The translations under genes were made by a program, and so were the position numbers. Shown here one piece after another: positions 60,999 to 64,000 of a stretch of 64,000 nucleotides of DNA. How positions within the stretch are numbered: position 1 is the stretch's first letter; every line of letters starts with the position of its first letter. This stretch comes from CAVTQZ01 sp963737015 (GTDB taxonomy: Bacteria > Actinomycetota > Acidimicrobiia > Acidimicrobiales > UBA8190). The stretch spans positions 1,922,001 to 1,986,000 of the forward strand of contig CAVTQZ010000001.1 in NCBI GenBank assembly GCA_963737015.1. Reading direction: 5' to 3'. The notes under the pieces are model-generated. The model was not told the origin of the DNA and made no database searches. It worked only from the letters and a program-made list of their open reading frames with translations.

Positions 60999-61027
60999 AA
61001 TCTAGACGATCGACTAGAAGCCGACAA
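60999..61027 (-). promoter_or_regulatory. Promoter of the second P450 containing palindromic operator site 4
   Basis: On the minus strand TTGTCG (61027-61022), 17 bases, TAGATT (61004-60999) form a sigma-70-type promoter 50 bases before the P450 ATG. The spacer carries CTAGACGATCGACTAG at 61002-61017, matching all 14 fixed positions of the palindrome, and its end overlaps the -10 box. A bound repressor would block polymerase. Confidence 0.65.
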
Positions 61028-61073
61028 CCCTTCGATTCAGCGCTCCTTATCCGCCCCACTGGAGCGAAGATCG

Positions 61074-61796
61074 TCAGGGTCGCGCCGCGATCTCCATCAG
61101 AGCCCCGGCCACGAACTCGGGCTCTGTGACCATCAGATCGTGGCCGGTGTCGACGATCCACAGCCGGTTCTCCCTGCGTGCATCCTCCATGAGCTTCTGG
61201 TCCCGGCCGATGAGCGTCGACTCACAAACGATGTGGTACTGGGGGATGGCCGAAAGCTGTTCCTCGTTGTGGAGCTCCAGCTTCTGTTCGAAACACCTCC
61301 AGGGATGTCCCGTGAAGCGCTCCTCCATCCAAGCCTGATCCTCCGGATCGGTCACGCCGTAAAAGGCAGCCGCACCCGGAGCCGGCAGTAGGACGAGCTC
61401 GACGCCGTTCACGACTTTTCCTGCCTGACGCGTGAAGTCGATTCCGCCTCCAGTCAGCTCCGAGAGCGACTGGCCATTGGTCGGGTTCGCCGCATCGAGG
61501 AAGACGAGCTTGCCCACCCGTCCATGCGCGCGATCGCCGACACCGGTTATGACCATCCCGCCGTAGCTGTGCCCAGCGACGACTGCGTTATCCAGATCCC
61601 AATAGTGCAGAAGCTGAACGATGTCGTTGATGTGGGAGTCGAGATCTACCGCCGGCGAGAGGGATGCCGAACGCTCGGCGAGCCCGGTGAGCGACGGTGC
61701 GAAGACCGTGTGGCCCTCGCCCTCGAGGATTCTCTTGACCTTCCAGTAGCACCAGCCACCGTGACCACCGCCGTGGACAAGCACGAACGTCGCCAC
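61074..61796 (-). CDS. Alpha/beta-hydrolase (EstC-like esterase or lactonase)
   Basis: 240-residue protein of the short EstC/salicylate-esterase-like group. The oxyanion region is VLVHGGGHGGWCYW, the nucleophile GHSYGGM, and the His is in DTGHDLMVTEP. The acid is probably the Asp between. No signal peptide. It lies between the amidohydrolase and the second P450 on the same strand, but site 4 separates it from the latter. It could open an ester or lactone formed in the pathway. Confidence 0.85.
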   Translation of the reverse strand: MATFVLVHGGGHGGWCYWKVKRILEGEGHTVFAPSLTGLAERSASLSPAVDLDSHINDIVQLLHYWDLDNAVVAGHSYGGMVITGVGDRAHGRVGKLVFLDAANPTNGQSLSELTGGGIDFTRQAGKVVNGVELVLLPAPGAAAFYGVTDPEDQAWMEERFTGHPWRCFEQKLELHNEEQLSAIPQYHIVCESTLIGRDQKLMEDARRENRLWIVDTGHDLMVTEPEFVAGALMEIAARP

Positions 61797-61836
61797 GTCC
61801 CGGTGCTACCTTCTCGCGCTCCCCCGCTGCTCGAGT

Positions 61837-63027
61837 TCAGACGGGAGCGCCGACCTTCATCACGCGTGACAGATTGCCCCCCATGATGCCGGCAACCTCG
61901 TCTTGGGACAGAGATTTGGGCAGAATGTCGGCGAAGCGGCAGGGGTCTGCGAGACCCTCCGGGTGTGGCCAGTCGGAGCCGAACACCAGATGGTCGGCTC
62001 CCATCGCCCCGATCAGCTCGTCGAAGTCGTCTTCGTGGAAGGGGCTGATCCAGCAGTTGCGCTTGAAGGCGTCGACGGGGTCCTCGATGAACGTCTGCGG
62101 CATCTTCTCGTACGTGCCGTGCAGGTCCTCCAGCAACTGTGCGACCCACTCCCCACCGTTCTCCACGAACAAGATCCGAAGGTCCGGAAAACGCGAAAGC
62201 AGGCCGTGGCAGGTCATCGATGTCGCCGCATCGATCGCGGGACGGTGGCTCAGGACCGTCATCTTGAACGGCTCCAGGGTGAACGGTAGGTACTCGGTCG
62301 GCCCCGTCCACTCGCTCATCATCCGCGCGTAACCGCTGTCGGACGCGTGCATCGCGACCGGGATGTTGGCTTCGACGACCTTCTGCCAGAACCGGTCGAA
62401 GTACGGAAGCGCGAAGGACCGCGTGCCGCCTGGGACGGGGACCGGGGCCGGCCGTATGAGGACCGTCTTCGCACCTCTCTCCAGACACCACTCGAGCTCT
62501 TCGATCGCCTTGTCGACGATCGGGAGCGTCACCACCGGCGTGGCGAAGATCCGGTCCTCGTAGTTGAAGCTCCAGGTCTCGTACATCCACTCGTTCAGCG
62601 CGTGGATCGCGGCGTGGGTGAGCTCCACGTCGTCGCGCATGCGCTCCTCGAGCAGGCTGGCGAGGGTCGGGAACATGAGCGTCTGGTCGACACCGAGCTC
62701 GTCCATGACCTCGAGACGCGGGCCCGGCTCCCTGAACGCGGGGATCGAGCGCATCGGGTCACCGATCAACTCGCGGTACGACTTGCCCTCGGGATTGCCG
62801 TTGCGGAAGTACTCCTCCTGTGCGCCGGGCCGCGCCACGACGTCGAAGGTCGGGTTCGGTATGTATTCGCTGATGACGCCCAACACCACGATCTTCGTCC
62901 GGCCATCGACTTCTACGTACTTGATCGCGCCCTCGTACTCCTTGGGCAGGTACTTGGTGAAGGCGTCTTTGGTCTCGTATAGGTGGTTGTCGGCGTCGAA
63001 GGTATGGAATTCACATCTGCGGGCCAT
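61837..63027 (-). CDS. Amidohydrolase_2-family metal-dependent hydrolase (paralogue 2)
   Basis: 396 residues from the ATG at 63027; a GTG nine bases earlier is less likely because of the promoter position. Metal-ligand region FDADNHLYE, VAMHASDS and FGSDWPHPEG. It is of the same family as the gene at 55088-56353 but quite different in sequence. It may be leaderless: the predicted transcription start lies just before the ATG. Downstream is the alpha/beta-hydrolase, 40 bases away. Confidence 0.88.
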   Translation of the reverse strand: MARRCEFHTFDADNHLYETKDAFTKYLPKEYEGAIKYVEVDGRTKIVVLGVISEYIPNPTFDVVARPGAQEEYFRNGNPEGKSYRELIGDPMRSIPAFREPGPRLEVMDELGVDQTLMFPTLASLLEERMRDDVELTHAAIHALNEWMYETWSFNYEDRIFATPVVTLPIVDKAIEELEWCLERGAKTVLIRPAPVPVPGGTRSFALPYFDRFWQKVVEANIPVAMHASDSGYARMMSEWTGPTEYLPFTLEPFKMTVLSHRPAIDAATSMTCHGLLSRFPDLRILFVENGGEWVAQLLEDLHGTYEKMPQTFIEDPVDAFKRNCWISPFHEDDFDELIGAMGADHLVFGSDWPHPEGLADPCRFADILPKSLSQDEVAGIMGGNLSRVMKVGAPV

Positions 63028-63035
63028 GCCACACA

Positions 63036-63067
63036 AGATAACCCGATTTTGACGGCGACGTCAATAT
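63036..63067 (-). promoter_or_regulatory. Promoter of amidohydrolase 2 with second operator type, site 2
   Basis: On the minus strand TTGACG (63064-63059), 17 bases, TTATCT (63041-63036) make a good sigma-70 promoter. The start would be near 63029, so the transcript begins almost at the ATG (63027). ATTTTGA (63046-63052)-N8-TCAATAT (63061-63067) covers the -35 and part of the spacer, as at 53683-53704. Confidence 0.65.
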
Positions 63068-63109
63068 CAGCTTTGGCGCCCAGCGCCCTCCGGGCTGGGT
63101 GGCCCAGGG

Positions 63110-64000
63110 TCAGGAGCCGGTCGTCTCGCCTTCGACGTTGGTCCCGCAGATGGGATCGGCTCCCTGGACGAGATCGAAGCTGCTCCCCGAGTACTTGGTT
63201 ATGTAGAAGCAGTTGTTCGCCCCGGCCGGAGTCGGCGTGCGGCTCGCCATGTCGATCGAACGGCTGCCTAGGAGCCCGGCGGCGTTGTAGTGGTGCAAGG
63301 TGCCCAGTCCCCTTATGAGAGATGCCTGCGTCGGGTGTGAACCCGCCGCCTCTAGCCCCTGGACCAGGAGCACGATCGAGGTGTAACCGGCGTACTCGGC
63401 GTAGGTCGGGTCGCCCGTGACGCCGACCTTCCTCAAGTTGCTCTCGAACTCCGTCGTCGCCGAGGTGTGCATCTCGATCGGCTCGAACGTGGAGAGGAAG
63501 AAGACGTCCTGGGCCGCCTGGAGAGCCCCGGGCCCCGCCTGCGTCAGATCGCCGCCGTAACCGGTTGGAAGCACAGCGGCTTTCACGTTCACGCCCGCCT
63601 GCCTGAGCGCCGACACGAGACCCAGGCCCGTATTGGGGTCGACCGACGCGGTCACGCCGTCCACACCTGCAGTTTTCATCGCCAGGGCTATCGGGCCCAC
63701 GTTGGTGCTACCGAAGGGAAATTGGGCGTTCAGGTATCCGACCTTCAGACCCGCGTGTTGAGCGGATAGAGCTGCTGACTCGGCGGCGTTCTTCGACTGC
63801 GGGGAGATTCCGTAGCCGAGAGACCCGATGTTCGTCGCCCCGAGAAGCCTGAACAACTGGCCGTAGGTAGTAGCGACCTTCGTGGCATCCACCGGCCCGT
63901 ACGTGGAGAACATGTTGGCGGACGGGCCCCATTCCGAACCGTCCTCAGCCACACCGACAACCGGGACGTTGTGCGACGTCAAGTAGCTCGATGTTAGGAA
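63110..64000 (-). CDS. Branched-chain-amino-acid-type ABC substrate-binding protein, N-terminus outside the window
   Basis: The frame is open to the window edge, so the signal peptide is missing. Visible are the last 290 or so residues of a Peripla_BP_6 protein: LTSHNVPVVGVAEDG, NIGSLGYGISPQSK, then a domain with ALRQAGVNVKAAVLPTGYGG and a C-terminal AGANNCFYITKYSG. It is not the same as the binding protein at 37988-39526. It belongs to a second uptake system whose other genes lie outside the window. Confidence 0.82.
   Translation of the reverse strand, partial: FLTSSYLTSHNVPVVGVAEDGSEWGPSANMFSTYGPVDATKVATTYGQLFRLLGATNIGSLGYGISPQSKNAAESAALSAQHAGLKVGYLNAQFPFGSTNVGPIALAMKTAGVDGVTASVDPNTGLGLVSALRQAGVNVKAAVLPTGYGGDLTQAGPGALQAAQDVFFLSTFEPIEMHTSATTEFESNLRKVGVTGDPTYAEYAGYTSIVLLVQGLEAAGSHPTQASLIRGLGTLHHYNAAGLLGSRSIDMASRTPTPAGANNCFYITKYSGSSFDLVQGADPICGTNVEGETTGS

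Overview
The window is GC-rich chromosomal DNA with tightly packed operons, many GTG and TTG starts and repeated 4-nt stop/start overlaps (ATGA, GTGA, TTGA). The protein families point to an actinobacterium, most likely a member of the Acidimicrobiia or a related uncultured lineage. They include several acyl-CoA dehydrogenases, amidohydrolase_2 proteins, cytochromes P450, DUF427, an MEDS-type anti-sigma kinase and a CtpH/CtpI-like ATPase. This placement is an inference from gene content. No rRNA, tRNA, CRISPR array, insertion sequence or phage module was seen.

Layout. 1-6.3 kb: the end of an HtrA-like protease, then a same-strand run of an FMN hydroxy-acid oxidase, an SDR, a PNPOx-like flavoprotein, a DinB protein, a thioesterase and an acyl-CoA dehydrogenase. 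6.4-13.7 kb (minus strand): an esterase, a cellulose-synthase-like glycosyltransferase with a Thr/Ser tail, and a three-gene operon of a GAF-SpoIIE phosphatase, an MEDS-HATPase anti-sigma-type kinase and a DUF1360 membrane protein. 13.9-20 kb: a seven-gene Mrp/Mbh-type cation antiporter cassette followed by a GH15 glucoamylase-like enzyme. 20-24 kb: an envelope and stress group (SDR, DJ-1/PfpI, holin/DUF3618 protein, YihY/BrkB), with two SigF-like promoters. 24-29 kb: a frameshifted GlcD-GlcF-type lactate/glycolate dehydrogenase and a pyruvate-oxidase-like ThDP enzyme. 29-34.7 kb: a giant P-type ATPase with a small membrane protein and a coiled-coil protein. 34.9-36.1 kb: three small proteins.

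36.3-42.5 kb is a branched-chain-amino-acid-type ABC transporter operon in which both permeases and one ATPase are fused into one 986-residue protein. It is followed by a substrate-binding protein, LivF and a surface-anchored protein, all with overlapping reading frames.

42.8-64 kb is a catabolic island. It contains two paralogous TetR regulators, a DapB-like dehydrogenase, a zinc alcohol dehydrogenase, a crotonase, an acyl-CoA ligase, three SDRs or MDRs, thioesterases, two paralogous P450s, two amidohydrolase_2 proteins, a two-gene acyl-CoA dehydrogenase pair, an esterase and the end of a second Liv-type binding protein. The enzyme set fits P450 hydroxylation, CoA activation and beta-oxidation of a hydrophobic, possibly isoprenoid or alicyclic substrate, but the substrate cannot be read from the sequence. 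Two previously unnamed palindromes (as far as I know) tie the island together. CTAG-N-CGATCG-N-CTAG occurs at four promoters, and ATTTTGA-N8-TCAATAT lies on the -35 boxes of two promoters.
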